Positions 46,419 to 58,524 of a stretch of DNA of 64,000 nt are shown piece by piece. Source of the stretch: Quercus robur (Eukaryota; Streptophyta; Magnoliopsida; Fagales; Fagaceae); assembly GCF_932294415.1 (NCBI RefSeq), contig NC_065541.1, forward strand, positions 66,928,695-66,992,694, written 5' to 3'. Both the position numbers and the translations under genes were made by a program. The notes beneath the pieces were generated by a model. The model saw nothing but the letters and a program-made list of their open reading frames with translations, was not told the DNA's origin and made no database searches. The first letter of the stretch is position 1; every line of letters begins with the position of its first letter.

Positions 46419-47099
46419 TATATTATTCTTTATTTCGCTGCCATTGCCAATTTGTTGTACGGTATGATGGTTTCCCTATTTGGTTTGAAGCTATTTATAA
46501 TACAGTACTTGACCTCATCACCATTAAAGCTATCCAACTGATATTAACTAATTTTATGCATGGTTGCTAAGAACTCTCCTGTTTACACTTCAACTTCTAT
46601 ACTATTATTAGCTTTCATGCTTCCTCCTTCACTAATTAATTAATAGTTTATCGTTATAATCAAATTGTTTGACCAGTTAAGATTAAATCAATTTCATTGA
46701 CTATGGAAGGATAAATTTTTAACAACTTTATGTTTGAATTATGCTAATAACACTAAAGGGTTATAAAATGTCTTTTTTTTGGTCCATTATTCTATAAGAT
46801 AAGATTATTACTACTATATATCACCCTAACTTTTTAGCCTTAAATGGAAATCTCTTAGCCACCTGAAATCTGTTCATTTTCTCCTTGAAGCAAATTGAAT
46901 ACTTCCCATTAGAGAGGGGGGAAAAAGTCTAGAAAAATAATCATCTCTGAAAACTATACAAAGTTAGTATAGGTAGCATGCTGGTCTATAGTGTAAAATA
47001 GAAAATAAAGAAAATACTATATAGGAGAGGTTGAACTCACCTTTTCAATTATTATATTTATCATTATTACTATAATTAGTTTACAAATCTTTGTCAATT
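46419..47099. other. Upstream region of the polygalacturonase pseudogene
   Basis: AT-rich, no coding sequence recognised. It would have held the pseudogene's promoter. Confidence 0.5.
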
Positions 47100-47850
47100 A
47101 TTATATACTAATGTGTAACCCCGTGCATATGCAATGATACATTTAAAAACAATTAGAATTACATATATATAATTTAGAATCTAATTAGATCTAGACTCTT
47201 TTGTTTTTGCATTCAATAATTTACTTGCCACAAAAATTTAAAAATTAGATGGAACACATGCGCAAAATTGAACTCCAATTAAAATTCAATTTAGAATCTA
47301 ATTGAATTTAGACTCTTCAATTTTTGCACCTAATAATTCACTTGACAGACAAATTTAAAAAATAGATGAGATACGTGGCGCAAAATTAGATTTCAGTTTA
47401 GAATTTAATTGGATTTTCTCTTAGTTTTGGCTATTAATATATATATATATATATATATGACTTATACTCTTGAATTGTTTTTAGTTATACAAAAAAAAGG
47501 CTCATAAATATAAAATCATTCAATAATTATATTTTTGATGGTTTACTTATATTGGACTTCTTGTTTTTTACACTAAATTAACTCATTTAACACAAAAATT
47601 AAAAAACTTGATTAGATGAGACACATGGCACAAAATTAAACTCTAATTGAAATCCAATTTTTATATTGAATTAACTCACTTGACACAAAAATTTAAAATC
47701 TTAAATTAGATGGGACACATGACATAAAATTATACTATAATTTAATTTCAATTTAAAATCTAATTGGATTTTCTTTCAGATTTACCTATTATTATTATTA
47801 TTATTATTGTATATATATATATATATATATATATAGATTATTATATTTGC
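47100..47850. repeat. Dispersed AT-rich repeat, copy 2
   Basis: Sister of 28960-29860 in the same orientation. It shares the motif order from ACATTTAAAAACAATTAGAA to the (TA)n run at the end but lacks the SINE found in copy 1. High similarity by eye points to recent spread or a recent common source. Confidence 0.85.
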
Positions 47851-48429
47851 AAAAGTACTTGTGCTATCGCTACCTTCACAATCAAAATCTCTATCATACT
47901 TATGTGCAATGAATCAAACATCTGACATCAATACACAAAAAAATAAAAATTATTTTACTCAACACGTATATCTTGCACCCATTGTAAACTGTAGTGACAG
48001 CAAATAAACACATATCATCGTCTCAACGATTATTGGAGTAATGTACTTGGTCTTTCCCTCTCTTTTTTTTAATATCTTTTTGGAGGAGACTACTGACATT
48101 TATTTTTATACCCTAAACACCTTTCTTTATTTCACTTTCTGGCTGATCTATTGCATTCTTCCAGTTTTGGTTAAAAATAATTTTGGTGTTTCTCAAATTG
48201 GCATAAAGGTGGTAATGGCCTTTTTTTTGGGGGGGTTGGGGAGAGCCAAATGTGAGGTGGAAAATGGATGATTTTGTAGTGGTCTTGATCCGGCTTCAAT
48301 GCCCCTTGTTTCACAACTAGCAGACAGATGGTTTCAAGGTTCTTGTAGTTTACTCTTTCTGTTTTTTTCTTTTCAACCACAGTATTTGATAAGCTAGATG
48401 CTAATTTAACAATTAATCTACAAAACTCT
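47851..48429. other. Intergenic region, nothing recognisable
   Basis: Open frames near 48041-48271 are hydrophobic, low complexity and have no motif. No gene is supported. Confidence 0.45.
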
Positions 48430-48715
48430 TGATTTTATTGTTAATTTACTTGTAAAGAAAGTTGTTACTTCCATTGAAATTCTAATTACCAAATGAGTTC
48501 TCACAAGCACTACACATAATACTCAGTAGTTGATAATTTACTTAAGAAATTTGTTGCTTCCATTTAAATTTTAACTTCTCATTGAGTCCTTATAAGCAAT
48601 ACTCATAATACATAGTTGTTGGTGATCTCCTTGTAAAGAAAATTGTTACATCTTGTTAAATTCTAACTGCTTGATGAGTTCTCATAGGCAATACACGCAC
48701 AGTAATACTGATACA
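48430..48715. repeat. Diverged tandem repeat, three units of about 90 bp
   Basis: Units share TTTACTTGTAAAGAAA-type starts, GTTGCTTCCAT or GTTACTTCCAT, GATGAGTTCTCATA and CAATACTCATAATAC-type ends. By eye they are about 75% alike. Non-coding. Confidence 0.75.
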
Positions 48716-50299
48716 TTAATAAATTGATTGATAATTATAACCGCATCTACAAATGTCCGTTTGACATTACTTTTTAAAGTTGGATTTTAACTATAGAGTT
48801 TTTTGTAATATAAAGGCTTAACTAAAAAACTCTTTTGGTGTTTGAAAGTTGACAAATTACATGATTCTAAAAAAAAAATATATATATATATATATATATG
48901 TGAGAGAGAGAGAGAGAGAAATTACAATGAACAAAGCACTAAATTTATGAATTTATATAAAGAATAAAGAATTGTTGAATTTTTTTTTATACAAAAAATT
49001 CAAAAATTCGGTTTTACTCAGAACCTCCTTCAAACTCTTTAAAAAAAAATGACCAAATTATTATTATTATTATTTTTTTTATTCAATAGTTATAGTTACA
49101 ATGGGGTGGAAAGAATTTAAACCCTAGACGTGTCACGTTTGTATTAAAAATACTTAAAAATATTAATTAAATTATAAGGCTATTGTAAACATTTGACAAT
49201 TTTTTATTAAAAAAAAAAAAGCTTTTAAGATTCTTAAAGCACCTTAACATCCCTTCTAAACTCTAAAGACTCATTGTATTATCTCAAATATATATATTTA
49301 TATTTATATATATATATATATATATTTTGATTGGTCAAAAACATCACACAAGTATTTATATTATATTAACTTCAACTCTATTTTATTGTTGAAATTAAAG
49401 TGTGTTTGGAAGAGCTTATTTTCATTGGTTCATTGAGCTTAAAAATACTACTCAAATGTATTGTTATACCTAGAAAAATAAAATAAAATATTTAAAAATC
49501 ATACATAAGCTAAAATAAACTAAAAAAACTGAAGAAGAAAAATCAATATGATTTTATGAATAATCATCTAGTCCAAAGAATTTTTTTTTAGAAGCTCTGA
49601 TTAGAAAGTTTGTGCACAAGCACGAGCACAAGCATAGGTGGTGTCTGCTCCATGCCTCCATCCACGCCTGACAAGTAATCACTCAAGACAACTAGTAAAT
49701 TATTATTAATGGTGAAATAAATTAAAATTTTGGGGTTCAAAAGGAAAAAAATATAAATAAGAGGAATCCAGATCTTCACAATCTGGATCCCACCTTTTTT
49801 ATTTTTAAATGTTGAAGATTTGGATTATATATTTTTTTTACTCTCTCAAAGCAAACACGGATTTTCAACTTACGAGTTCCAACTTTTTTTCAGAAAGCGA
49901 ATATTTGGATTCCACTTTTTTTTTTTAATGAAAATATGAATTTTGAACTTTCGGATTCCACTCCCCTCTCTCTCTCTCTGAACCAGCTTTATATCTCTCT
50001 ATGTTTTATGTTTTTCCTTCTCTCATTTAATTATTCTATCTCTCTCCAAGTATTGGTGTTGTAATTGATGTTGTACTCATTCCAATTGTGTAATACTAGT
50101 AGTAGTAGTATGAAAGATGGGAGAGAGGAAGAGATTGAAGGAGATAAGACCTAAGAGAGAGGAAATAAAACTTACCAATAATAATAATATGCAAATTGCC
50201 TTTGGTTTATCCATCCAAAGGAATACGAATCTTTTTTGTTTTTTTGTTTTTTTTTAGAACAAAAAAAAAAAATCAAAGAGATATTGATGAAATGAAATA
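48716..50299. other. Intergenic region with simple repeats
   Basis: Contains (TA)n followed by (GA)n at 48880-48918, more (TA)n near 49305, and AT-rich filler. No gene or classified element was found. Confidence 0.5.
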
Positions 50300-50926
50300 T
50301 GTGGGGCCAGAGAATTCGCGGCCCAGGCCCACTCTACATTAGGGCCCAAGACCCAAGTCGAGGAGAGCCATTGCCGAGAACGACCTTATGCTCGGCACCT
50401 CACGAACTGCCTGAAGAAATGGGCAAACTAAGTATAGGGACAGGGCAAGGGAAAAAGCTGCCAACATCATAATACAAAACCCTGTATCTGACAAGCCCAT
50501 ACTCTAGACCATGCCCTTTAACTTTCCCAACGACCCCAAACCACTCTAGGAATGGGTTAACAGGACAGGTCTGCACCCCAGAAAAGTGAAACTGACACAT
50601 GGACTCTAAAGGGGGAAACAAACACTAGTATAAAAGGGAAAACCCCCCAGAAGAAAAGGGATCCCCTAAAAAAGGAAAAAAAGAAAGGATATAAAGCTCC
50701 TCGGACGCCGTCCGAGGACTTAAGTCCTGCAACCCGTACTAATGGAGGGCTTAGCTAGTCAAGCCAAGCCCGCCCATATAAGAGCTTCCATAGAAGCCAC
50801 GATTAAACCGCCCACCTGTGCCCAATGTCATGCCTTTCAAGCCCACTCTCTACAAATCATATTGTTGGGACCCTTTGCATACGAGCCCAACGTCATTCAT
50901 GGATCGTTACAAATCGTGTCCCTACA
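50300..50926 (+). mobile_element. Solo LTR, same family as the element at 40.7 kb
   Basis: Runs from TGTGGGGCCAGAGAATTC to GTGTCCCTACA with AAATA on both sides (50295-50299, 50927-50931). The beginning matches the inverse end of the LTRs at 40733 and 43400, so this copy is in the opposite orientation. It shares the CTCCTCGGACG and GTCCGAGGAC motifs. No internal region remains. Confidence 0.88.
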
Positions 50927-51822
50927 AAATATATCCACAATGTAATGAGCTTCCATTTATAAACAGATAGGAAAAAAAAAATGAATCTTACCCTATATGG
51001 TAAGGACTCAAGCTTTCTAGGATATAAATTTTATTACATAGATAGTATCAAATTATCAATCACAGAAAAGAAAAGAAAAATCTGTTAGATGAAATTATAG
51101 ATTGATGTGGTCATCAATCACAGTATAAACTAAAAAAAATATATATATATATATATATTATATTAAAAAAAAATTAACGGGTTGAAAATTCAGCAATTAG
51201 ATTCATTCATTCATTCTACGAGACCGTAGGACCCGAATGACTGGACACCGACACAAACAATAAAACCCAACCTCCATCTTTGATCAAAACCGCGTTACCT
51301 TTCTTTCTTTTCTTACTCTCTTTCCTCTCAATTCATTCTCTGAATCTAAATATCTTTTAGAATCATTTGCCACTATTATTCTTTACAATCACCCAACTTT
51401 TTCAACCCCACTGGTCGTCCTTGCACCTCTGAAAAAGCAAAGCAAAAAAACAAAACAACAAAACCCAGTTCCGACATTGTATTGTATTTTTTATTTTTTA
51501 TTTTTTTTTCAAATACCTCATAATTATTAAATTTAGTTTGGTTTGGTATACTACTATCAAATTAGTACAAATTCACCAAACCAGACACATACAGTCTGTT
51601 TTAACTTTAGTGGCACTTCTTTTCTTCACAAAGTGACTGCTTGCCTAACCAAGAAAGTTTTCTTTTTATCAAAAATCAAAGACCACCCCACAATCCCATT
51701 TTTACTCACACCCAGATCGGATCAGATCGAAAGCTTTGGTTTTTATCAAACACCCACTTCCAGTTAGTGGAATTTGAGGTGGGTTTGTGATTAGAGAGCC
51801 CAGTAACAGGAAATCAAAGAGG
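50927..51822 (+). other. Upstream region and 5' UTR of the nucleotide-sugar transporter
   Basis: Pyrimidine-rich stretches (51298-51345) typical of plant leaders precede the start codon. No separate gene is seen. The transcription start cannot be placed from sequence alone. Confidence 0.5.
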
Positions 51823-54800
51823 ATGGGTGAGGGTGAGCGATTCCAGCTGGGAACAGTTGGGGCGTTGTCTCTGTCCGTAGTTTCTTCTGTGTCCATTGTG
51901 ATTTGTAACAAGGCTCTAATGAGCTCATTGGGTTTTCATTTCGGTAAGTTTAAGGTTTTTTGTTTCACAACCTCGTTTTCTGCTAGATATTTTGGTCAAA
52001 CGTGGCATTTGTAGTTTTCTGTCTGATTCTTTTGCCAAGTTACAATCTTGTTAATAAATTATAGTTAAGATATGTGCTTTTGTGTTTCATTTAGTTTTGA
52101 CCTTATTGGGTATGTTTCTTTCTTTGTAATTTGATTTTTATTGATGTAGTTAAGTGTCTAAGTGGGGATATGAGGTTGGCGAGTTATAAATAATAGTATA
52201 TCAAGTAGAAAGGGATCAATCTAAATTGTTGTAATTTATGCATTGAAGTACCAAAATGGGAGATCTTTCATGCTAACTGTATTTATTAATGGTGACGGTG
52301 GGACATTCGAAGTGGCTCCATGGAATTAGAGCATCCCTCCCCTCTTCTTTGATGATTATAAATCGAAGAATTTTAAAGTTCTAATAGCTAATCTCATTTG
52401 GTGATATATTGGTAACTGATATATAATCTCCGATGAGCCATCTGGTTCTGTGTTCAATTATATGTATAAGAAAATTACTGAATTTTAGACTTCACTAATT
52501 CATAGTAGAAATTTTTTACTAGGTTATGGTGACTAGGGATTTTTTTCCCGATGAGTGATGAATAAAGGTATTTTCTGATGAATTAGTATTTTTTTTTAGC
52601 CCAAGTTATCTTCAAAGGATCCCTCATATTTTTATTATGAAAATTTCATGCCGACCCAAGTATCTTGGATGTATTAGAGACATATTCTGGCATATCTAAA
52701 ATAATCAGATTTATAATTTAGTATATCCTGGTATATCCATATCAGTATTTGTTGTGCATTTTGGAGTCCATGAGTTTACTAGACCTAGTCTAATAAATTT
52801 GATTTTGATTTTTACTATAGCATATTAGCTTGACTTAGTTCCACTGTTTGCCAAAACAAGATTATTGAATGATAAGTTCACATATTTTCATAATTGGTAT
52901 ACTTTGGGATCCCCTATATAGAATGAAAGACATAAGTGGATGACCAGTTTCTTACCATCTAAATATGAAGAAATCACAAGGTTCATCTTTGTAGTTTCTT
53001 GTTGAAGCAAGAGTTGACACATCCGGTTATCACTGCAGTTTTTTGTTGCCTTGATTTGTTCACTAGGATGGTATCCCGTCTCCCAATAAATTTAAGACCA
53101 CTTTGTTGGTCTAGATCACCTGTTGCCTGAATCAGACAAAGGTGGGGGTAATTATGGGCGGGCAATGACTTGGCAATTCTCTAATGACTTTGAGCGACTG
53201 TTCAATAGTCACACACGTAGTCCCGGTTGTGTTGTTATGAGCATATGAGACGTTAGCACTTCCGTTGGACATGCCAATTGTGATGTAAAGCCCTCAACTA
53301 GATTATCCTTTCCAGAAAAATGTTTGGAATTATTATTCTCATTCTACTAATTCAAAAAAGAAGAAGATTAGTCTCATTCTGATCATATTGTTACAGTCAT
53401 GATGATAATGGTTTGCTTTGTTAGACCTTACGACTTAAGGTGTATTAACATCTTTTATCCTCTCATATTTCTGCAGCTACAACTTTGACAAGCTGGCATC
53501 TTCTAGTCACCTTTTGTTCTCTTCATGTGGCTTTAAAGATGAAATTCTTTGAACACAAAGCTTTTGACCAAAGTGCTGTAATGGGCTTTGGCATTCTAAA
53601 TGGGATCTCCATTGGGCTTTTGAATTTGAGCCTGGGTTTCAATTCTGTTGGATTTTATCAGGTACTATTGTTATTCTTACTCTATTTTGAATTTTACATA
53701 TATATGTGTCCTGTGTTCTTTTAGCCTTTCTTATTAAGTTTAAGAAATTCTGAACTACTCCTTTTTAAATCCAGATGACCAAGCTGGCAATCATTCCTTG
53801 CACTGTAGTCTTGGAGACCCTTTTCCTTGGCAAGAGATTCAGGTTTCTCGAGACACTTTTACACTCTTATGACTAAGATGCTGATATACTGATGCACTCA
53901 CCTAAAATAATTATTAGTTCATCATGAACTTGAACATTATGCTCTGTCAACTACATTATTTTCATCTGAACGTAAAATTCCCTAATTTGGCTACTCTCTG
54001 TGATTGTGTACTTGTAAGTAGTAACCTTATGGGATGCTTTCCAAGGTCCTATCATTTAGTTGCACATGTCATCTCAAACTGTATTGCAACCTTCTAGTTG
54101 TGATTGTTCATCCCAAGGAATGGGGTTGAAAACAGAATGTTGATGAGTTTCTTAGCACCAGAATTGTTTGATTTATCAACTTTTCAGGCCATATGATTTG
54201 GAAGCCCGATGGATGTTTTATAAAGAGGACATTTTTCACTGAAATTGTAAAATTGTTGTGATTCTTGTGGAGCACTATATTATTCCAATATCATTATTGA
54301 TTCAACAGTAACTCAAATTCTTCATGCATGTATTGTGGGGTTCTTTTGTGAATTTGTGTTTGTTTTCAATGCATGTCATGGTTATCTTCAGTTATTATAA
54401 GACTACTATCTGTTGCTAATTTTTCAAGGTCACTCATGTTCGAATTTGATGTATAACTGTCTTGGCATTCTCTATAAGGTTACATACCATAGAAATCATT
54501 TGTAAGGTTACAAGTAAAAAGGTAGTTCTTTAGTTGTGCTCAAGCTAATTATTATGGTTTCTGGATATCAAATTGTCTTCCCCTCCCTTTGGGGAGACAT
54601 ATTGCATTTCTTCAAGGCATAAGTACCAACCACTTGCTATAGTTTTTAAATCCTTCTTTAGCATTTAGTGCTATCTAGGGTCTTATCATATTATGCTGTC
54701 ACATCTTTGCTTTCACCTCAACTCTCTTGTGGTTTAGCACTTTTTGTTGTGGTAATGCTTCCCACCTGAATTAAATTTTTAGTGATGATCAGTCTTTGTT

Positions 54801-55675
54801 GCTCACGTCTGGCAAACATTGTCCTGAAACTATATGTGTTCTAAAGAACATGATTGCTACTGTTATGGATATGCATCTCAGTGCATCAAGCGCTTCTTTT
54901 CTATCCTTTTAATTCTTTGAGCATGGATTGCCAATATTGTCTCCTCAACTGCTGCTGTCTTTTATTAAGTTTGCAAACATGTGACCTCTTTTCTGAACCA
55001 ATTTAAATGCATTTTGGTTTCTTCAGCTATGAAATAATCTGGTCTCTGATTTGTAATTTATTGAAACTGTACTTATATGTTCTTTATTTTTATTATTGTT
55101 GCAGTAGGACTATTCAGCTTACACTCATTATCCTCCTTCTGGGTGTTGGGATTGCAACAGTCACAGATGTGCAACTTAATGCTTTGGGCTCTATCCTATC
55201 TCTCCTTGCAATTGTTACAACATGTGTTGCTCAAATTGTATCCTTGATGAAGTTACCTTAATTGAAAATCCACGTGCACACCACCTTTTGTTAAGAATCG
55301 TTGAGACATGTTGAATTAAAAAGAATTTAATCTTTTGAGCTTAGGCATTGATGCTTTAGCTTGTTTATCTTTGCTGGCAATAGTCTTGCATGGACAACAC
55401 ACTTCTATTATTTTTGCCTTGTTTAAGAACTTAACTAATTCATTTCAGATGACCAATACCATCCAGAAGAAGTTTAAGGTTTCTTCAACCCAACTTCTAT
55501 ATCAATCTTGCCCATATCAAGCAGGCACCTTGTTGATCACTGGCCCATTTTTGGATGGGCTTTTGACTGATCAGAATGTATTTGCTTTCAAATATACCAG
55601 TCAAGTAGTGGTGAGAATCAAAAAATTTCTGAGACTGACCCCTTTTTTCTTTCCCTCCTTATCTTTGAAATTATT

Positions 55676-55713
<38 letters not shown>

Positions 55714-56275
55714 TACAGGCATTCATCATCCTATCCTGCCTGATATCTGTCTCTGTAAATTTTAGCACATTTCTTGTAATTGGAAAGACATCCCCAGTCA
55801 CCTATCAGGTGCTTGGACATCTGAAGACTTGCTTGGTATTGGCATTTGGTTATGTCTTACTTCATGACCCATTTAACTGGAGGAATATTTTAGGGATTTT
55901 GATTGCACTAATTGGGATGGTTCTATATTCCTACTTTTGCACTCGTGAGAGTCAGCAAAAGGCTAATGAAACAGCAGCACAACCATTTCAGGTTCTGTCC
56001 ACTTTTGTCAATTCTTGTCTTATTCTATCAATATGCACGCTTTACTTCCTAGAAATTTCATTTACTGTTAAATTTTAATGCTAACATGCTTTGTGAACTC
56101 TCTCTCTCTCTCTCTATTTATTTATTTATTTTCTAAAAACAATTCTGAATGATGCCAGGTAGTGGAAGGTGAAGCTGATCCTCTGCTGAATGCGGAAAAT
56201 GGGAAAGGAGGATTAACTGATGCTGTTGTCCCAAAAGCCCCTGTGTGGAATTCAAACAAAGATTTGCATGCATGA
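51823..56275 (+). CDS. UXT: UDP-xylose transporter-type nucleotide-sugar transporter (UXT)
   Basis: Seven exons: 51823-51943, 53477-53661, 53775-53842, 55105-55237, 55449-55610, 55719-55991 and 56159-56275, joining in frame to 352 aa, the usual UXT length. It has about ten hydrophobic helices with both ends expected in the cytosol. Family blocks are SVSIVICNKALMSSLGF, FATTLTSWHLLVTF, MTNTIQKKFKVSSTQLLYQS, GKTSPVTYQVLGHLKTCLVL and HDPFNWRNILGI. These place it in the triose-phosphate/nucleotide-sugar translocator family, nearest to Arabidopsis UXT1-3, which bring UDP-xylose into the Golgi for xylan synthesis (known for those proteins). Which of UXT1, 2 or 3 it matches is not decided. Intron 5 ends with a (TC)n run directly before the acceptor. 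Confidence 0.93.
55681..55711. repeat. (TC)n microsatellite forming a polypyrimidine tract
   Basis: A pure TC run of 31 bases ends seven bases before the exon 6 border (TATTACAG). It therefore is the polypyrimidine tract of intron 5 of the nucleotide-sugar transporter. Confidence 0.9.
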
Positions 56276-56867
56276 AAGATTGTTCATACACTGAAGAGAA
56301 TCAGATCTCAAATTCGCGATCAAACTAAAGGAGAAAGTCACTTAAATGAAAATAGGGGGGGAAATAGTGCTACTGTGAGAGCAATGGCAATATCTGTGGC
56401 ATAAACAGATTTTCCATGTGGTACATCTGCAATCTGCCCAGGTGTGAGCCTTCCTTTTCCTTATTAGTGTTGGTTTAGCATTATATTAAGTTGATATCCC
56501 ACCAGTTAGCTCAAACGATGACTGCATATAATGGGTATTGTTGTTTTCCTGGCCAAACAAATATGGTTCAGCCTTGTAATCATTTTTTTAATGAAATCTT
56601 ATTGCCTGTTATATATGGAAAATTTGAATTCTCTGCGTTCTTTAATGAAATATAAGTTTCAAATTGGGTTATTTATTATTATGTAGATGAGGATATTAGC
56701 CTTTTCCCCCCCTTTTCCATAGAAGTCTGCTTGGGCCTATGGGCTAATATAGAAGGTAGCCTTCTCCCACCCTTAGGATCTGATTCTTGGTCTCTGGTAT
56801 GATCTTTTGTTCCAACCTGTCCTAATGTTTTCAGTATTTTCCTTGTTTATCTAATTGTTCTTCAAAT
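56276..56867 (+). other. 3' UTR and downstream flank of the nucleotide-sugar transporter
   Basis: Follows the stop codon. ATGAAATCTTATTGCC near 56591 and TAATGAAATATAA near 56643 could be polyadenylation regions. No other gene is seen. Confidence 0.5.
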
Positions 56868-56882
56868 AAAAAGCTGACAATA

Positions 56883-58275
56883 GTGGTCGAGGTTTCGAGG
56901 TGAGTGGGTATTATCATTCTCTATCCCCTTCTACTGTCGTTTCTTTCTTTCCCATGGAAAATGGTGTGGCAATCGAAGGTTCCTCCTCGGGTAGCTTTTT
57001 TCTCCTGGACTGTTGCTTTAGGCAAGATTCTAACTACGGATAATCTTCGAAAGAGGCATTTTGTTGTTCTTGAGTGGTGTTATATGTGCAAAAGGTGTGG
57101 GGAATCTGTAGATCATCTCCTCTAGGGGTGTGCAGAAAACCCACCAACCTGCCAAACCTGACCCAACCCAACCCGACTCACTGGATTGGGTCAGTTTTTA
57201 AGGCTTGGTGGGTTGGGTTGGGTTACCAAAAAATTTTTTATAGCAGGTCGGATTGGGTTTAGGTCATAAAATTACAAACCCGCCAAACCCGACCCGACCC
57301 GACCCACCCATATTTAATATATATTTAAAATATATTTTATATTTAATAATTTAAAAAAAAAAAATCAATTGTAGGGCACTTATATATATATATTATAAAT
57401 TTAATAATTTAAAAAAAAAAAAACCAGCTGTAGAGCAGCATTTCCTCAATTCCTCCTAATAATACTAATTTAATATATATAAAATATATTATATAATTAA
57501 TAAATTTTTTTAAATAACCAATTCTTCCTATCCTGTATAAAAGCCAATTAGTTCACACAAATCCTAATAAATTACTATTGTTGTTTAGTCATTAGTGTTG
57601 AGCCTTTAAGGAGTTACATTAATACTAATCTTTAGGTTTTTTTAATATATTACTATTTATATTTTTTTTCTACTCAATTTAATAATAATAATAAAAAAAA
57701 TTGTCAAACCCATGGGTCAACCCGACCCATGTGGATTGGGTTGGACTTATGTGATGGGTTGGGTTAGGTTGGGTTGAATTTTTTTTGACCCACTATGGTG
57801 GGTTGGGTCAAAAAATCCCCTCAACCCGACCCAATCCGACCCATGCACACCCCTAATCTCCTCCTTCATTGTCCTATAGCATATGAGATGTGGAGTATGG
57901 TCTTTTGCTTGTTTGGTATTTGTTGGGTGATGCCGCAAAGGGTAGTGGATTTGTTAGATTCTTGGTCATGCAATTTCAGGCGACATCGCAATATAGCTAT
58001 GTGGAGGATTGTGCCGTACTGCTTGATGTGGTGTATCTGGCAGGAACGGAATACTAGAAGTTTTGAGGGATGCGAACAGTCCATTCTTGAGTTTAAGTTT
58101 TTTTTCTTTTTTACTCTTCTCGAATTGTGTTTAGTTTTACCATCTTTTTCTTGTCTCTCCCTTCCTGTTTTGCTTGATCATTGTAATTTGGTTTCTTGAT
58201 GTTTTTGCCTCTTTAGTACATTTCCTATGTCCTGGGCTGTGTTTTTATTTAATAAAATTTTTATGTTACTTATCA
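56883..58275 (+). mobile_element. 5'-truncated LINE with 15-bp target duplication
   Basis: AAAAAGCTGACAATA occurs at 56868-56882 and 58276-58290. Between them lies the 3' end of an L1-type [49 protein letters not shown] and WCIWQERNTRSFE form the zinc-finger zf-RVT domain after the reverse transcriptase. It ends in TTACTTATCAAAAAA. It is truncated at the 5' end, as usual for LINEs. A hAT-type MITE was inserted into it later, at 57123-57855. Leaving out that insertion and one 8-bp duplication, the LINE frame reads straight through VDHLLLHCP. Confidence 0.93.
57123..57855. mobile_element. hAT-type MITE (733 bp) inside the LINE
   Basis: Starts TAGGGGTGTGCA and ends TGCACACCCCTA, a perfect 12-bp inverted pair. 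ATCTCCTC occurs on both sides (57115-57122, 57856-57863), the 8-bp duplication of the hAT superfamily. The subterminal parts are full of AACCCAACCCGACCC and GGGTTGGGTTGG-type repeats in opposite orientation, so the ends can fold together. The AT-rich middle is non-coding. Confidence 0.96.
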
Positions 58276-58290
58276 AAAAAGCTGACAATA

Positions 58291-58380
58291 ATTTTCTTAT
58301 ATTTTTTGTTACTTCATGCTCCTTGTTTAACAAATTTTTTCTTACTTATCAAAAAAAAAAAAAAAAAAACTGACAATAAA
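58291..58380 (+). mobile_element. Second short LINE-like 3' tail
   Basis: Ends in CTTACTTATCAAAAAA plus a longer A-run, the same 3' signature as the LINE just upstream, followed by CTGACAATA, a third copy of part of the target sequence. This suggests a very short second LINE tail, or a tail duplication, landed next to the first. Confidence 0.55.
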
Positions 58381-58524
58381 ATAGAATGAAATGAATGATT
58401 TTTATTTTTGGGGCGAGGGGGGAATGTGAGGAATGAAACAGGAGGTTTTTGCCATTAGAAAGTCTAGGACTATCGCATATCATGGTGCCAGTACAAGTAG
58501 TTTAGCAGCTTCAAGGGACCAAAC

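Noticed and set aside
57123-57855. Interstitial telomere-like or satellite repeat
   Set aside because: The AACCC-type repeats lie within a bounded element with 12-bp inverted ends and an 8-bp target duplication, so they belong to a hAT-type MITE.
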